From assembly GCF_040932005.1 (NCBI RefSeq), contig NZ_CP162414.1, forward strand, positions 2,693,501 to 2,757,500: DNA of 64,000 bases. Direction: 5' to 3'. The notes below the pieces were generated by a model. It was not told where the DNA came from. It searched no databases and saw only the letters and a list, made by a program, of their open reading frames with translations. Within the stretch, counting starts at the first letter, position 1. Each line of letters opens with the position of its first letter. This DNA comes from Aestuariibius sp. HNIBRBA575 (lineage in GTDB: Bacteria; Pseudomonadota; Alphaproteobacteria; Rhodobacterales; Rhodobacteraceae). Positions 8,202 through 17,732 of the stretch are shown here, piece by piece. The translations under genes and the position numbers were made by a program.

Positions 8202-9267
8202 ACTGGTTGCTGTCGTGCTTCTCTACGATCTTGGAAAACCGACGCATAAACCGCTCATCCGCTTTGGCTTTCTGTTCCAGAACATCACGCGCGAACACCA
8301 TGTGGTCTTCGTGGGCTTCTAACATGTCGGCCATCCGGGAATTGGTTGCAGACCCGATGGCGGCCATGGCGGTCTGGGCCTCTTGGTCGGTTTTTACGCC
8401 AATTTCGTTGATCCGGTGGGCAACGTCCTGTTGCTGCGCGGTTTTCAACGATTTGGTCAGGGCGTCGTACAGAACCACACGCTGTTTGGTGTCTGTTTCC
8501 AGCTTGTTGATCAGCACCATCTGCGTCGCCGCTTGGTTCTGAAGGCTATCGACCCAGGTTTTACCCTTTTCGATATAGCGTTCCAATGTTTGCGAATTGG
8601 CGATCTTAACCTGCTCGGTTTTGACCAGTTCGTTATATTCACTGTTCAATTGCGCCAGTTCAGTTTCCAGCTGGGTGCGGATCGCCGCGTCCTGTTCCAC
8701 CGAAATTTTGTTTTCCAGCGTGATAATTTTGGGGTCCATGCCCTGAATTTCAGACTGCAGGCTTTCTAATTCGGCGACAACGGTTTCGCGTTCAGCCAAT
8801 GTGGTCTGAAGGTTCGCGTCGACCTTTTCTTTCTGTTCGTTCAGCACCGCCAATTGCCCTTCGAGCAATTTGGTGATCACGTCAGACTTGGAAATCAAGT
8901 CCTGCAATTTGTCATCCACAGACGCCGTGCGCATCCGTTCCTGACGCATGCTTTCGGATTTACCTTTTGAGAAAAACCCAACCAGACTTTCCCAGCCGGT
9001 TTTGGTACGCATTTCGTTGAAATCCTGCTGGAACCCGGCCGTGACGTCATCCAGCCCCATAATCAGCTCTGCGATATTGGCGTTCATCGCTTCGGTATGG
9101 GAATGCACATCCTCAAGTGTGGCGTTTTCGATATCGACCGAAATGTCCGTGCCTGATTTCATCTTTTCGCGCGCGGTTTCAATCCGGCTGGTCAGGTCTT
9201 GGATTTTGGACTGCGCCTGCTGAACTTGTGCTTGGCTGTCACGAATTTGGCTTTCGAAATCACTCAT
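8191..9267 (-). CDS. Long coiled-coil protein, first gene of the AAA+ operon
   Basis: A 358-residue, Gln/Glu/Lys-rich protein dominated by heptad-like helices (about residues 5-40 and 120-240), with more helix to the C terminus. No signal peptide or membrane segment is seen. A short glycine- and lysine-containing break near 90-105 (WESLVGFFSKGKS) separates the two helical parts. It vaguely recalls TelA/KlaA toxic-anion-resistance proteins, but I cannot confirm that. As first gene after a 150-base divergent promoter region it probably sets expression of the whole operon. A scaffold or a substrate of the ATPase are both possible. Confidence 0.75.
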   Translation of the reverse strand: MSDFESQIRDSQAQVQQAQSKIQDLTSRIETAREKMKSGTDISVDIENATLEDVHSHTEAMNANIAELIMGLDDVTAGFQQDFNEMRTKTGWESLVGFFSKGKSESMRQERMRTASVDDKLQDLISKSDVITKLLEGQLAVLNEQKEKVDANLQTTLAERETVVAELESLQSEIQGMDPKIITLENKISVEQDAAIRTQLETELAQLNSEYNELVKTEQVKIANSQTLERYIEKGKTWVDSLQNQAATQMVLINKLETDTKQRVVLYDALTKSLKTAQQQDVAHRINEIGVKTDQEAQTAMAAIGSATNSRMADMLEAHEDHMVFARDVLEQKAKADERFMRRFSKIVEKHDSNQYGG

Positions 9268-9420
9268 TTAGATGTCCCCTGTCTCAATCACTTGTCGTGT
9301 ATATAGGTACGTTTACCGCGAATTTCACGTCCAGAGTAGTCGGAAATCGTGTAAAGCCGCGCCAATCGGTAGGGGTTTCCTTACTTTCGCATCGTGACAC
9401 AAGTATGGCATTGAAATGTT
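9268..9420. promoter_or_regulatory. Divergent promoter region
   Basis: The 153 bases separate the first gene of the AAA+ operon (minus) from a membrane protein gene (plus). On the minus strand CCTATATAC about 35 bases before the start codon is a plausible -10 region. No clear inverted repeat or terminator is seen. Confidence 0.4.
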
Positions 9421-9951
9421 ATGAACAGCGTTCACAAACGTACCCGCCCCTCAGCCCTTATTTGGGCTGCCCTTACACTGGTGATTTTGGCTTTCCATCA
9501 TTTTGGGATTCGCCCCATGCTGGAACACCGCGCTGTCCTTTGGACGCCTGTGGCCTTGGGGTTCAGCGCGACTTTGGCCGCTGGATTGGCAACTTTGGTT
9601 TGGCTGATCCAACTGACCCGCATGGATGTTCCGCGCGAAGTGTTTCAGATCACACGTGCGCGCATCATTGCCCCGTTCATCATGGCCTTCGTGACACCCA
9701 TTGCAGTGCTCAGTTGGATCCCCTGGATTTTAGGGGGCTTTAGCTTTTTTATTGTCTCCGAACCTGCTTTGTTTTTTGGGTTTTCAGGCGTTTACATCAT
9801 CGCGATGTCGTTTTGGTTCCCGATTTGCGCGATGATCATCAGGCACACCAAAAACCGCCACATCATTCGCGTGGGATTATTTTGCCTGATGTATTTTTCC
9901 GCCTATAGCCTGATTATGATTATATGGGGCTATCAGGAGTTTCGGATTTAA
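9421..9951 (+). CDS. Uncharacterised integral membrane protein
   Basis: 176 residues with about five hydrophobic segments and short loops. A basic N terminus precedes the first segment and positively charged loops suggest a cytosolic N terminus. No catalytic or transport motif is visible. It is divergent from the AAA+ operon and its stop overlaps the end of the convergent L,D-transpeptidase gene by a few bases. Function not recognised. Confidence 0.65.
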   Translation: MNSVHKRTRPSALIWAALTLVILAFHHFGIRPMLEHRAVLWTPVALGFSATLAAGLATLVWLIQLTRMDVPREVFQITRARIIAPFIMAFVTPIAVLSWIPWILGGFSFFIVSEPALFFGFSGVYIIAMSFWFPICAMIIRHTKNRHIIRVGLFCLMYFSAYSLIMIIWGYQEFRI

Positions 9952-10802
9952 CCCTCGGCCTCATCGTCAGAATCCGCCGCGCTTTCGGTGGTTTCTGACG
10001 ATGCCAATTGCGCCTCGATCGCGGCGAAGATCACGTCGCTATCCACATCCAATGGCGGTAATTCTTCGCCCCGATTGGCCAGTTCTTCGCCCTCAATGCG
10101 CACGCTGTCTTCGTAGCTGCGGATCACCACGCGTGTGCCGTTTTCCACCCGATCATACAGATCAATCACGTCCTGATTAAACAGCCGGATACAGCCCGCC
10201 GATCCGGAATTTCCAATCACCCGCAGATCATTGGTGCCGTGGATGCGGAAATGGGTGTCGCGCGAACCGCTAAACAGATAGAGCGCCCGCGCGCCCAGCG
10301 GGCTAACAGGTCCGCCCGGAATGCCGGCGGCGAAATCCCCGTATTGTTCGGGCTGAGTGCGCAACATATTGGCGGTCGGGGTCCAGGATGGCCATTCGCG
10401 TTTGATCCGGATCACCGTCGGAAACCGCAATCCCCGTCCCGCACGACCCACCGCAATTGGATAGCGCATCGCCATGCCATCATCCTGAATCAAATACAAA
10501 AACTTGGCATGAGGGTCGATTTCAATCACACCGGGACCCAGATCACCGGGATAGTCGACCAAGGCGCGGCGGTTCACACCCTGTAAAAACTGCGCAGGTA
10601 CGGCGGGAATTGTATAACCGCCATCCTCGATCAAGCCATATTCCGCAGGGCTGTCACCATTTTGGGGGGCATCATCGCTGTCCAACGTGGCACAGGCGTT
10701 TAGTCCGGCCAACAAACCAGCGAACATCACAACTCGAAGCGAAGATGAAAAGAGCACGGGCACAGCATCCTTAATGGTTTCATTATTGATACCATGGCGC
10801 AT
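9948..10802 (-). CDS. L,D-transpeptidase (YkuD/ErfK family) lipoprotein
   Basis: The catalytic domain carries the YkuD signature: HFRIHGTND, then SAGCIR with the nucleophilic cysteine. These enzymes form 3-3 cross-links in peptidoglycan or attach proteins to it. The N-terminal region has a hydrophobic stretch ending in LAGLNAC, a plausible lipobox, so the enzyme is probably a lipoprotein in the periplasm. The acidic C-terminal tail (about 30 residues) is unusual. I chose 10802 as start; starts at 10838 and at 10727 are also possible, the last giving the most compact lipoprotein signal. Confidence 0.85.
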   Translation of the reverse strand: MRHGINNETIKDAVPVLFSSSLRVVMFAGLLAGLNACATLDSDDAPQNGDSPAEYGLIEDGGYTIPAVPAQFLQGVNRRALVDYPGDLGPGVIEIDPHAKFLYLIQDDGMAMRYPIAVGRAGRGLRFPTVIRIKREWPSWTPTANMLRTQPEQYGDFAAGIPGGPVSPLGARALYLFSGSRDTHFRIHGTNDLRVIGNSGSAGCIRLFNQDVIDLYDRVENGTRVVIRSYEDSVRIEGEELANRGEELPPLDVDSDVIFAAIEAQLASSETTESAADSDDEAEG

Positions 10803-10881
10803 CCCAAGCGCAAATTTTTTGCGAGGTGGCCCCCCCATTTTCTGCGTTCCCGGCTGTGATGGGTTCTGTTAAAGATCACAC

Positions 10882-11340
10882 ATGTTGAGCATCTTAAAAT
10901 CACTGGCCTTTCGATTGACCGGATCCCGGGCAGACCCGGATTCGGCAATGTTTTCCCAACCCGCATTGCCTGAATTGCACCCCATCCCGAACGGATATGC
11001 GCGTGTCCATGTGTTTTGGGGGGATTTTGACAGCGAAAATGACGCGCTGGCCTATTGTCACGGCACCGGACAGGAAAACAATCCCGCCCCACTGACGCGG
11101 GACATGCCTGATGCCTTTATCGATCCCACATTCGTAGAAATAAACCGCGACGCTGATATCAAATCCGTGCTGCAATGGCTGGATCGCGACGGCAAAGTCG
11201 AAACAAATGTGGATGCAAGCGCAATGGGCAACACGTTGATCCTGATCTACGAAGACGCCTTTGGCGGATTGCCGTATCGTTTGGGCTATACGGATCGCGT
11301 CGCATATGCGGCCGCATGGTTGATCCGGAAACGCAAATGA
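10882..11340 (+). CDS. Uncharacterised 152-residue protein, weakly Imm22-like
   Basis: A soluble acidic protein. The segment VHVFWGDFDSENDALAYC resembles the start of immunity-protein 22-type domains (a hydrophobic strand followed by G-x-F-x-S and an aromatic-containing helix). This is a low-confidence resemblance from memory. No toxin gene is adjacent. The stop overlaps the start of the P1 peptidase gene as ATGA, so the two are probably co-translated. Confidence 0.6.
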   Translation: MLSILKSLAFRLTGSRADPDSAMFSQPALPELHPIPNGYARVHVFWGDFDSENDALAYCHGTGQENNPAPLTRDMPDAFIDPTFVEINRDADIKSVLQWLDRDGKVETNVDASAMGNTLILIYEDAFGGLPYRLGYTDRVAYAAAWLIRKRK

Positions 11341-12323
11341 TCCCGGGCCCCCGCAATTTGATCACGGATGTGGACGGGTTTGTGATTGGCAATGCCAGTG
11401 ACGAAAGCATCAAATCCGGGGTGACCGTTTTCACCTCAGATGCGCCGTTTACCGCGGGGATTCATGTGATGGGCGGCGCACCCGGAACCCGTGAAACTGA
11501 TTTACTGGCCCCTGATAAAACCGTGCAACAGGTGGATGCGCTGGTTTTGTCGGGCGGGTCGGCTTTTGGATTGGATGCGGCGTCTGGGGTGGCGGATGCA
11601 CTAGCAGCGCGGGGGTGTGGTTTTGCCGTTGGGGATCACCGTGTGCCCATTGTGCCCTCGGCCATTTTGTTCGATCTGATCAATGGCGGCGACAAAAACT
11701 GGGGCCAAAACCCCTACAAAACCCTAGGACAAAATGCGTTAGACGATGTGTCCCGGGACTTTGACCTTGGCAGCGTGGGCGCGGGGTGCGGTGCGACAAC
11801 TGCGGTGCTCAAAGGGGGGCTTGGGTCTGCATCTGCAAAGATTGGCGAATACATGGTGGGCGCCGTGGTGGCCGTTAATGCGTTGGGATCAGCAACAATT
11901 GATGAGGGTCCACATTTTTGGGCCGCCCCGTTTGAACAGAACGGCGAATTTGGCGATCAAGGCTGGCCCGGTGATTTTCCAACCGGGGCGCCTGCGACCA
12001 AATTAGACGCGCCCCAAAACACCACCATCGCAATCGTTGCAACCGATGCCGACCTAAGCCAAGCGCAATGCACCCGGTTGGCGGTTGCGGCTCATGACGG
12101 CATGGCGCGCGCCTTGGTGCCCAGCCATACGCCGTTGGATGGGGACCTGATTTTTGCCGCCAGTTCCGGAGCCCGGCCGCTACAGGACCCAATCGCCGAT
12201 ACATTGATGTTGGGACATGGGGCCGCGACCTGTCTGGCCCGCGCGATTGCACGCGCCATTTTCCACGCCAGCCCCGCATCAGATGATCCAATGCCAACTT
12301 GGCGGCAGAAACACATGCCCTAA
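11337..12323 (+). CDS. P1 family peptidase / NylC-DmpA type autoprocessing amidohydrolase
   Basis: A 328-residue protein of the DmpA/NylC (MEROPS S58/P1) fold. It shows the glycine-rich GSVGAGCGATTAVLKGG and the autocleavage segment QNTTIAIVATDA. By analogy with NylC the precursor would be cut between Asn228 and Thr229, and Thr229 (codon at 12021) would become the N-terminal nucleophile. Known members are aminopeptidases or amide hydrolases. The start at 11337 overlaps the preceding stop as ATGA; an ATG at 11316 is an alternative. The natural substrate cannot be told from sequence. Confidence 0.85.
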   Translation: MIPGPRNLITDVDGFVIGNASDESIKSGVTVFTSDAPFTAGIHVMGGAPGTRETDLLAPDKTVQQVDALVLSGGSAFGLDAASGVADALAARGCGFAVGDHRVPIVPSAILFDLINGGDKNWGQNPYKTLGQNALDDVSRDFDLGSVGAGCGATTAVLKGGLGSASAKIGEYMVGAVVAVNALGSATIDEGPHFWAAPFEQNGEFGDQGWPGDFPTGAPATKLDAPQNTTIAIVATDADLSQAQCTRLAVAAHDGMARALVPSHTPLDGDLIFAASSGARPLQDPIADTLMLGHGAATCLARAIARAIFHASPASDDPMPTWRQKHMP

Positions 12324-12389
12324 CCACCAAATCCCACTTTACCAGCGCAACGCAGGTCCTATAATTTGATCAAAATATCGGAGAACCCC

Positions 12390-13868
12390 ATGCTTGATTC
12401 CCAGACCAACCTAAAGTCCCTTTTGTCTGACCCGACTTTGGTCTGTGACAAAGCCTATATCGCAGGCAAATGGGTGGATGCCGCCAGCGGCGCAACAATC
12501 GACGTGACCAACCCGGCGCGTGGCGATGTCATCGCAAAAGTGCCCGATTTGTCCCGCGCCGAAGCCGCTGACGCAATTGCCGCCTCCGATGTCGCCCGTC
12601 GCGATTGGGCCGCCCTGACCGCCAAGGCCCGCGCCAATATCCTGCGCAAATGGTACGAACTGATCATGGCCAACCAAGAAGACCTGGCGATCATCATGAC
12701 CTCTGAACAGGGCAAACCCCTGGCCGAAGCGCGCGGCGAAGTGGGCTATGGCGCCAGTTTCATCGAATGGTTCGCAGAAGAGGCAAAACGCGTCTACGGC
12801 GAAACCATTCCCGGCCACATGCCCGACAAACGCATCACCGTGATCAAACAGCCGATTGGGGTTGCTGCTGGCATCACGCCTTGGAATTTCCCGCTGGCGA
12901 TGATCACCCGCAAAGTGGCCCCCGCACTGGCCGCAGGCTGTGGTTTTGTGGTGCGCCCGGCCACGCAAACCCCGCTATCCGCTCTGGCTGCGGCCAAGTT
13001 GGGCGAACAGGCCGGCATCCCGGCTGGGCTGTTTTCTGTCGTGACATCCTCTGCTGATTCCGAAATCGGCAAAGAGTTCTGCGAAAACGATACGGTTAAA
13101 AAACTGACCTTTACCGGGTCCACCCGTGTGGGGCGCATCTTGTTGCGTCAAGCGGCCGATCAGGTCAAAAAATGTTCCATGGAACTGGGCGGCAACGCGC
13201 CGTTTATTGTGTTTGATGACGCCGATCTGGATGACGCCGTGATTGGGGCCATCGCCTGTAAATTCCGCAATAACGGCCAGACATGTGTCTGCGCCAATCG
13301 CATCTATGTGCAGGCCGGTGTTTATGATGCATTCGCCGAAAAACTAAAGATCGCAGTTGAGGCGTTGAAAGTAGGCGACGGCCTGTCAGACGGAACCGAA
13401 TTGGGCCCGCTGATTGCCCCGGCTGCGGTGACCAAAGTGCAGGAACATCTGGATGACGCCGTATCCAAAGGGGCCACCGTGTTAACTGGCGGTGCAGCGC
13501 ATGGGCTGGGCGGGATGTTCTTTGAACCCACCATCGTCACCGGCGCGACCAAAGACATGATCGTGGCCACGGATGAAACCTTTGGCCCGTTTGCGCCGCT
13601 GTTCAAGTTTGAGGACGAAGACGACGTGATCGCCCAAGCCAATGACACGATTTTTGGTCTGGCATCCTATTTCTACGCCAAAGACATGGCCCGCGTGATC
13701 AAAGTGTCCGAAGCGTTGGAATACGGCATCGTTGGCGTCAACACGGGCATCATTTCCACCGAGGTCGCCCCGTTTGGCGGCGTCAAACAATCCGGCCTTG
13801 GCCGCGAAGGCAGCCATCACGGCATCGAAGATTACCTGGAAATGAAATATGTCTGCGTGTCCGTTTAA
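12390..13868 (+). CDS. gabD: NAD(P)-dependent succinate-semialdehyde dehydrogenase
   Basis: 492 residues, the usual GabD length. It has PWNFPLAMITRK, FTGSTRVGR, the catalytic glutamate in MELGGNAPF, the nucleophilic cysteine in NNGQTCVCANR, and a normal C-terminal NTGIISTEVAPFGGVKQSG, typical of GabD. It oxidises succinic semialdehyde to succinate at the end of GABA and related catabolism. The ATG at 12390 is preceded by CGGAGAA; an earlier in-frame ATG lacks a site. It appears to be a single-gene unit, with no GABA transaminase nearby. Confidence 0.9.
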   Translation: MLDSQTNLKSLLSDPTLVCDKAYIAGKWVDAASGATIDVTNPARGDVIAKVPDLSRAEAADAIAASDVARRDWAALTAKARANILRKWYELIMANQEDLAIIMTSEQGKPLAEARGEVGYGASFIEWFAEEAKRVYGETIPGHMPDKRITVIKQPIGVAAGITPWNFPLAMITRKVAPALAAGCGFVVRPATQTPLSALAAAKLGEQAGIPAGLFSVVTSSADSEIGKEFCENDTVKKLTFTGSTRVGRILLRQAADQVKKCSMELGGNAPFIVFDDADLDDAVIGAIACKFRNNGQTCVCANRIYVQAGVYDAFAEKLKIAVEALKVGDGLSDGTELGPLIAPAAVTKVQEHLDDAVSKGATVLTGGAAHGLGGMFFEPTIVTGATKDMIVATDETFGPFAPLFKFEDEDDVIAQANDTIFGLASYFYAKDMARVIKVSEALEYGIVGVNTGIISTEVAPFGGVKQSGLGREGSHHGIEDYLEMKYVCVSV

Positions 13869-13889
13869 CCGATCCGCATGACGACCTGA

Positions 13890-13916
13890 CAAAGGCGGCC
13901 AATGTCGCCTTTGTTC
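13890..13916 (+). terminator. Weak intrinsic terminator after gabD
   Basis: Eight-base arms CAAAGGCG and CGCCTTTG around an 8-base loop, followed by only a short T-containing stretch. It lies 23 bases after the gabD stop. Confidence 0.5.
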
Positions 13917-14030
13917 GACCAAATCCCCAAACAAATCACATTCAACGCCCGCGATCCGGTCACGCAAGGTTGCCCCCAACGGCCCTGCACGCTAAAGCCT
14001 TGGCCGAAACCAAGCCAGACTGGATTGACC

Positions 14031-15512
14031 ATGGCCAAAGTGAAAAAAGCCCCCCGCCCTAAGGCAGTGACGCCCAAGGGATTCCGCGACTATTTCGGCA
14101 ATGACGTGACAGAACGCACCGAAATGCTGCATCAGATCGCCGGGGTCTATCATCGCTATGGGTTTGACGCGCTAGAAAGCTCGGCTGTGGAAACCGTCGA
14201 AGCGCTGGGGAAATTTCTGCCCGATGTGGATCGCCCCAACGAAGGCGTTTTCGCCTGGCAAGAGGACGAAACCGATTGGGTCGCGCTGCGCTATGATCTG
14301 ACGGCTCCGCTGGCGCGGGTCTATGCCCAACACCGCAATGATTTGCCCACCCCCTATCGCCGCTACGCGATGGGTCCTGTTTGGCGCAACGAAAAGCCGG
14401 GACCGGGGCGGTATCGCCAGTTTTATCAATGCGATGCGGACACGGTTGGCACGGCATCGGTGGCTGCGGATGCAGAAATCTGCGCTATGCTGTCGGACAC
14501 CCTGGAAACCGTCGGCATCCCACGCGGTGACTATTTGGTGCGGGTCAATAACCGCAAAGTGCTGAACGGCATTTTGGAAACCATGGGTCTGGGCGAAGAC
14601 GCCAAACGCGACGCCGTTTTGCGCACCATCGATAAGTTCGACAAAGTTGGCGTTGATGGCGTGCGTCAATTGCTGACCAAAGGACGTCTGGATGGGTCCG
14701 GTGCGTTCATTGACGGCGTAGGGTTAAGCGACGATCAGGCCGAACCTGTGCTGGCGTTTCTGACGTCGCGCGCCGATGACACCGCCAAAACGCTGGCCAA
14801 TCTGCGCGACGCCATTGGTGGGTCCGACACGGGCGCCAAGGGTGTAGATGAACTTGAAAACATCGCCGCCCTGCTGGATGCCCAGAATTACGGCCCGGAT
14901 CAAATCCTGATCGATCCGTCGATTGTGCGCGGTCTGGGCTATTATACCGGGCCGGTTTTTGAGGCCGAGCTCACCTTTGAAATCCTTGATGAAAAGGGGC
15001 GTCCGCGTCAATTCGGATCGGTATCAGGCGGCGGACGTTATGACGATCTGGTCAAACGGTTCACCGGCCAAGAAGTGCCCGCAACCGGCGTATCAATTGG
15101 CGTTGATCGCCTGTTGGCGGCTTTGCGCGAAAAAGGTCGCATCGGCAGCGTGGCAAACGGCCCTGTTGTGGTGACGGTCATGGATCGCGACCGCATGGCG
15201 GATTACCAAACGATGGTGGCCGAATTGCGCAATGCCGGCATCCGCGCCGAGGTCTACCTTGGCAATCCCAAGAACTTTGGCAACCAGTTGAAATACGCCG
15301 ACAAACGCCATTCGCCCATCGCTGTAATCGAAGGTGGCGACGAAAAATCCAACGGCGTGGTTCAGATCAAGGATTTGATCTTGGGCGCGAAAATCGCACA
15401 AAACGCCACATTGGAAGAGTGGAAAGAACGCCCCAGCCAATACGAAATCCCACGTGGGGAATTGGTGGCGAAAGTGCGGGAAATTCTGGCCAGTCAGGAC
15501 GCGGATAAATGA
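14031..15512 (+). CDS. hisS: Histidyl-tRNA synthetase
   Basis: 493 residues of a class II synthetase. Motif 2 is seen in [21 protein letters not shown], the histidine-specific [10 protein letters not shown] follows, then motif 3 [10 protein letters not shown], and the C-terminal anticodon-binding domain. It charges tRNA-His. The form is the alphaproteobacterial type in which motif 2 differs from the E. coli-like enzyme. The start at 14031 ([13 protein letters not shown]) is chosen over in-frame upstream ATGs, because the preceding sequence has no conserved look. Its stop overlaps hisZ as ATGA, linking a synthetase to histidine biosynthesis genes. Confidence 0.93.
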   Translation: MAKVKKAPRPKAVTPKGFRDYFGNDVTERTEMLHQIAGVYHRYGFDALESSAVETVEALGKFLPDVDRPNEGVFAWQEDETDWVALRYDLTAPLARVYAQHRNDLPTPYRRYAMGPVWRNEKPGPGRYRQFYQCDADTVGTASVAADAEICAMLSDTLETVGIPRGDYLVRVNNRKVLNGILETMGLGEDAKRDAVLRTIDKFDKVGVDGVRQLLTKGRLDGSGAFIDGVGLSDDQAEPVLAFLTSRADDTAKTLANLRDAIGGSDTGAKGVDELENIAALLDAQNYGPDQILIDPSIVRGLGYYTGPVFEAELTFEILDEKGRPRQFGSVSGGGRYDDLVKRFTGQEVPATGVSIGVDRLLAALREKGRIGSVANGPVVVTVMDRDRMADYQTMVAELRNAGIRAEVYLGNPKNFGNQLKYADKRHSPIAVIEGGDEKSNGVVQIKDLILGAKIAQNATLEEWKERPSQYEIPRGELVAKVREILASQDADK

Positions 15513-16603
15513 TCGGTTCCTCCTCTCGATCCATGGCACGCGGGCGCGCCGCGCGTTTGATGGAAACGTTTCAATCGCAGGGCGCGGTCCCTGTTGATGC
15601 GGATATGTTGCTGCCTGCGGACACGTTGCTGGACCTATACGGCGAAGACATCCGCGCGCGCGCCTATGTGACATCAGACCCGCTGCGCGGCGAAATGATG
15701 ATGCGGCCCGATTTCACCGTGCCCGTCGTTCAGATGCATATGCGCGATCAGGCAGAACCGGCGCGCTACACCTATTCCGGCGAAGTGTTCCGCAAACAGG
15801 AAATGCTGGAAAGCCGCCCGATTGAATATCTGCAAGTGGGCTATGAGGTGTTTGACGGATCAAACCCTGCCACTGCCGATGCAGAGGTATTCGCCCTGTT
15901 TTCCAAGGAATTGTCACCGTTGAACCTGCGGGTTTCGACCGGTGATATCGGCATTCTGACCGCCGCCGTTCAGGGGTTGGACACCACCGATGCCCGCAAA
16001 TCCGCGCTGCTGCGTCATTTATGGCGTCCACGTCGGTTTCGCGCCTTGTTGGATCGGTTCGGCGGTCGCACACCCGCCCCCACAGGCCGGGCGGCGCTGC
16101 TGGAAAACCCTGATCCGCTGGCCAATATTGGCCCTGTCGCGGGGCTACGCCGCGAGGATGAAATCGCAACCCGTATCCAAGCGTTGCGCGAAGACGCCGC
16201 CGCTAAACCGATTTCTGGCGAACAGATTGACCTGCTGGATGCCCTGCTGGACCTGAGGGAAACGGTGCCCAACATTCTGATCGCATTGCGCGATATTTCG
16301 GTCGATCTGCCCAGCATCAGCGCGGCGGTTGATCGTATTTCGGCGCGCAGTGATGCCATGGCCGCCCAAGGTGTGGATGTCGAAAACCTAATCTTCGAAG
16401 GGTCCTATGGCCGCACATCCATGGAATATTACGATGGGTTTGTGTTTGGGTTCTACGCCCCCGGCCGCCCGGATTTACCCCCGGTCGCCACAGGCGGGCG
16501 CTATGATGCTTTGACCAGATTCCTGGGCAAAGGCCGCGAAATTCCGGCTGTTGGCGGCGTCATTCGCCCTGAATTGCTGGTCGAGTTGGAGAGCACATCA
16601 TGA
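15509..16603 (+). CDS. hisZ: ATP phosphoribosyltransferase regulatory subunit
   Basis: A 364-residue HisRS-like protein lacking the anticodon-binding domain. It retains class II core segments ([38 protein letters not shown] and [13 protein letters not shown]). HisZ has no aminoacylation role; with short HisG it forms the hetero-octamer that catalyses and feedback-regulates the first step of histidine synthesis. Its start overlaps hisS as ATGA and its stop overlaps hisG the same way. An ATG eight codons in ([10 protein letters not shown]) could be the true start. Confidence 0.92.
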   Translation: MIGSSSRSMARGRAARLMETFQSQGAVPVDADMLLPADTLLDLYGEDIRARAYVTSDPLRGEMMMRPDFTVPVVQMHMRDQAEPARYTYSGEVFRKQEMLESRPIEYLQVGYEVFDGSNPATADAEVFALFSKELSPLNLRVSTGDIGILTAAVQGLDTTDARKSALLRHLWRPRRFRALLDRFGGRTPAPTGRAALLENPDPLANIGPVAGLRREDEIATRIQALREDAAAKPISGEQIDLLDALLDLRETVPNILIALRDISVDLPSISAAVDRISARSDAMAAQGVDVENLIFEGSYGRTSMEYYDGFVFGFYAPGRPDLPPVATGGRYDALTRFLGKGREIPAVGGVIRPELLVELESTS

Positions 16604-17292
16604 GCATCAAACTAGGTGTGCCGTCCAAAGGTCGGCTGATGGAAAAGACCTTTGATTGGTTTGCAGCGCGGGGCATCACCCTGCGCAAAACCGGGTCAGA
16701 ACGGGAATATACCGGCGCGGTTGATGGGATCGATGGCATCGAATTGGTGCTGCTGTCAGCCGGCGAAATTCCACGTGAATTGTCCGCGGGCCGCATCCAT
16801 CTAGGTGTCACCGGGTCCGATCTGGTCCGCGAAAAGCTGGCCAATTGGGAACAACAGGTGCGCGAGCTGGCCAAAATGGGCTTTGGTGGGGCAGATTTGA
16901 TCATCGCCGTGCCAAATACGTGGATTGATGTGGAAACCCTGGATGATCTGGACGCGGTTGCGGCTGCGTTTCGCAGCAAACATGGGTTCCGTTTGCGCAT
17001 CGCGACGAAATACCACCGACTGGTGCGGGACTTTTTGCGCGAAAACGGCGTGGCCGATTACCAATTGGTCGACAGTCAGGGCGCCACAGAAGGCACAGTG
17101 AAAAACGAAACCGCAGAAGCGATCGCAGACATCACGTCGACGGGGGAAACCCTGCGCGCCAATGGCCTAAAAATCCTGAGCGATTCATTGGTCCATGCCA
17201 GTCAGGCCACATTGTTCAAATCGGCAAACGCCGTCTGGGGCAATGGCAACAAAGACATCCTGCGTGAGCTGGAAAAACGTTTGGATATCTAA
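16600..17292 (+). CDS. hisG: ATP phosphoribosyltransferase, short form
   Basis: 230 residues, the length of the short HisG that lacks the C-terminal regulatory domain and needs HisZ. It condenses ATP with PRPP, the first step of histidine biosynthesis. Conserved parts are LGVPSKGRLME, the GVTGSDLVRE region, and the PRPP-binding SQGATEGTVKNETAEAI loop. The ATG overlaps the hisZ stop. Other his genes are not in this window, so this unit is separate from the main his operon. Confidence 0.95.
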   Translation: MSIKLGVPSKGRLMEKTFDWFAARGITLRKTGSEREYTGAVDGIDGIELVLLSAGEIPRELSAGRIHLGVTGSDLVREKLANWEQQVRELAKMGFGGADLIIAVPNTWIDVETLDDLDAVAAAFRSKHGFRLRIATKYHRLVRDFLRENGVADYQLVDSQGATEGTVKNETAEAIADITSTGETLRANGLKILSDSLVHASQATLFKSANAVWGNGNKDILRELEKRLDI

Positions 17293-17294
17293 AA

Positions 17295-17732
17295 CTAACG
17301 CACCCCGATTTCGGCCAGCATGGCGGATAATTCGGGGGGCAAAACGTCTTCGTTGGGGCGGGTTTCCGTCAGGTCCACCGGCGCGTCTGCGATCTGCAAA
17401 TACCGCCAGCCTTGGAACGGGCGTTTCAGGGTTGGCGCCACACGGATCAGGTCTGGGTCCAGGACAATTGCGCAGCGCCGTATCCCGTCTTCGCCTATGA
17501 CTTCGTCCAGCCGCACCACCCGTTGACGGCATTGAATTTTTCCTTGAATCACCCAGTAGATAGAGCCCTCTTTATTATTCAATATTTCCTGTTCTCTTTT
17601 GGGCCACATCCGGGTTACATGTCTCGGCAATCCGTCCGGGCCTGCCGACACACCGGTCGCTTGCCATGCTGCTAAATTCTCGACGCTTTCGGTGCCAACT
17701 GAAAGTTTTACCAGATGTATGCTTTTATCCAT
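17295..17732 (-). CDS. DUF1489 family protein
   Basis: 145 residues matching the pattern of DUF1489, an uncharacterised alphaproteobacterial family (HLVKLSVG near the start, HVTRMWPKR, GSIYWVIQG and QGWRYLQ). It is soluble and has no visible catalytic motif. It is convergent with hisG with only 2 bases between the stops, leaving no room for an intergenic terminator. The start at 17732 faces nrdJ across a 103-base divergent region. Confidence 0.8.
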   Translation of the reverse strand: MDKSIHLVKLSVGTESVENLAAWQATGVSAGPDGLPRHVTRMWPKREQEILNNKEGSIYWVIQGKIQCRQRVVRLDEVIGEDGIRRCAIVLDPDLIRVAPTLKRPFQGWRYLQIADAPVDLTETRPNEDVLPPELSAMLAEIGVR

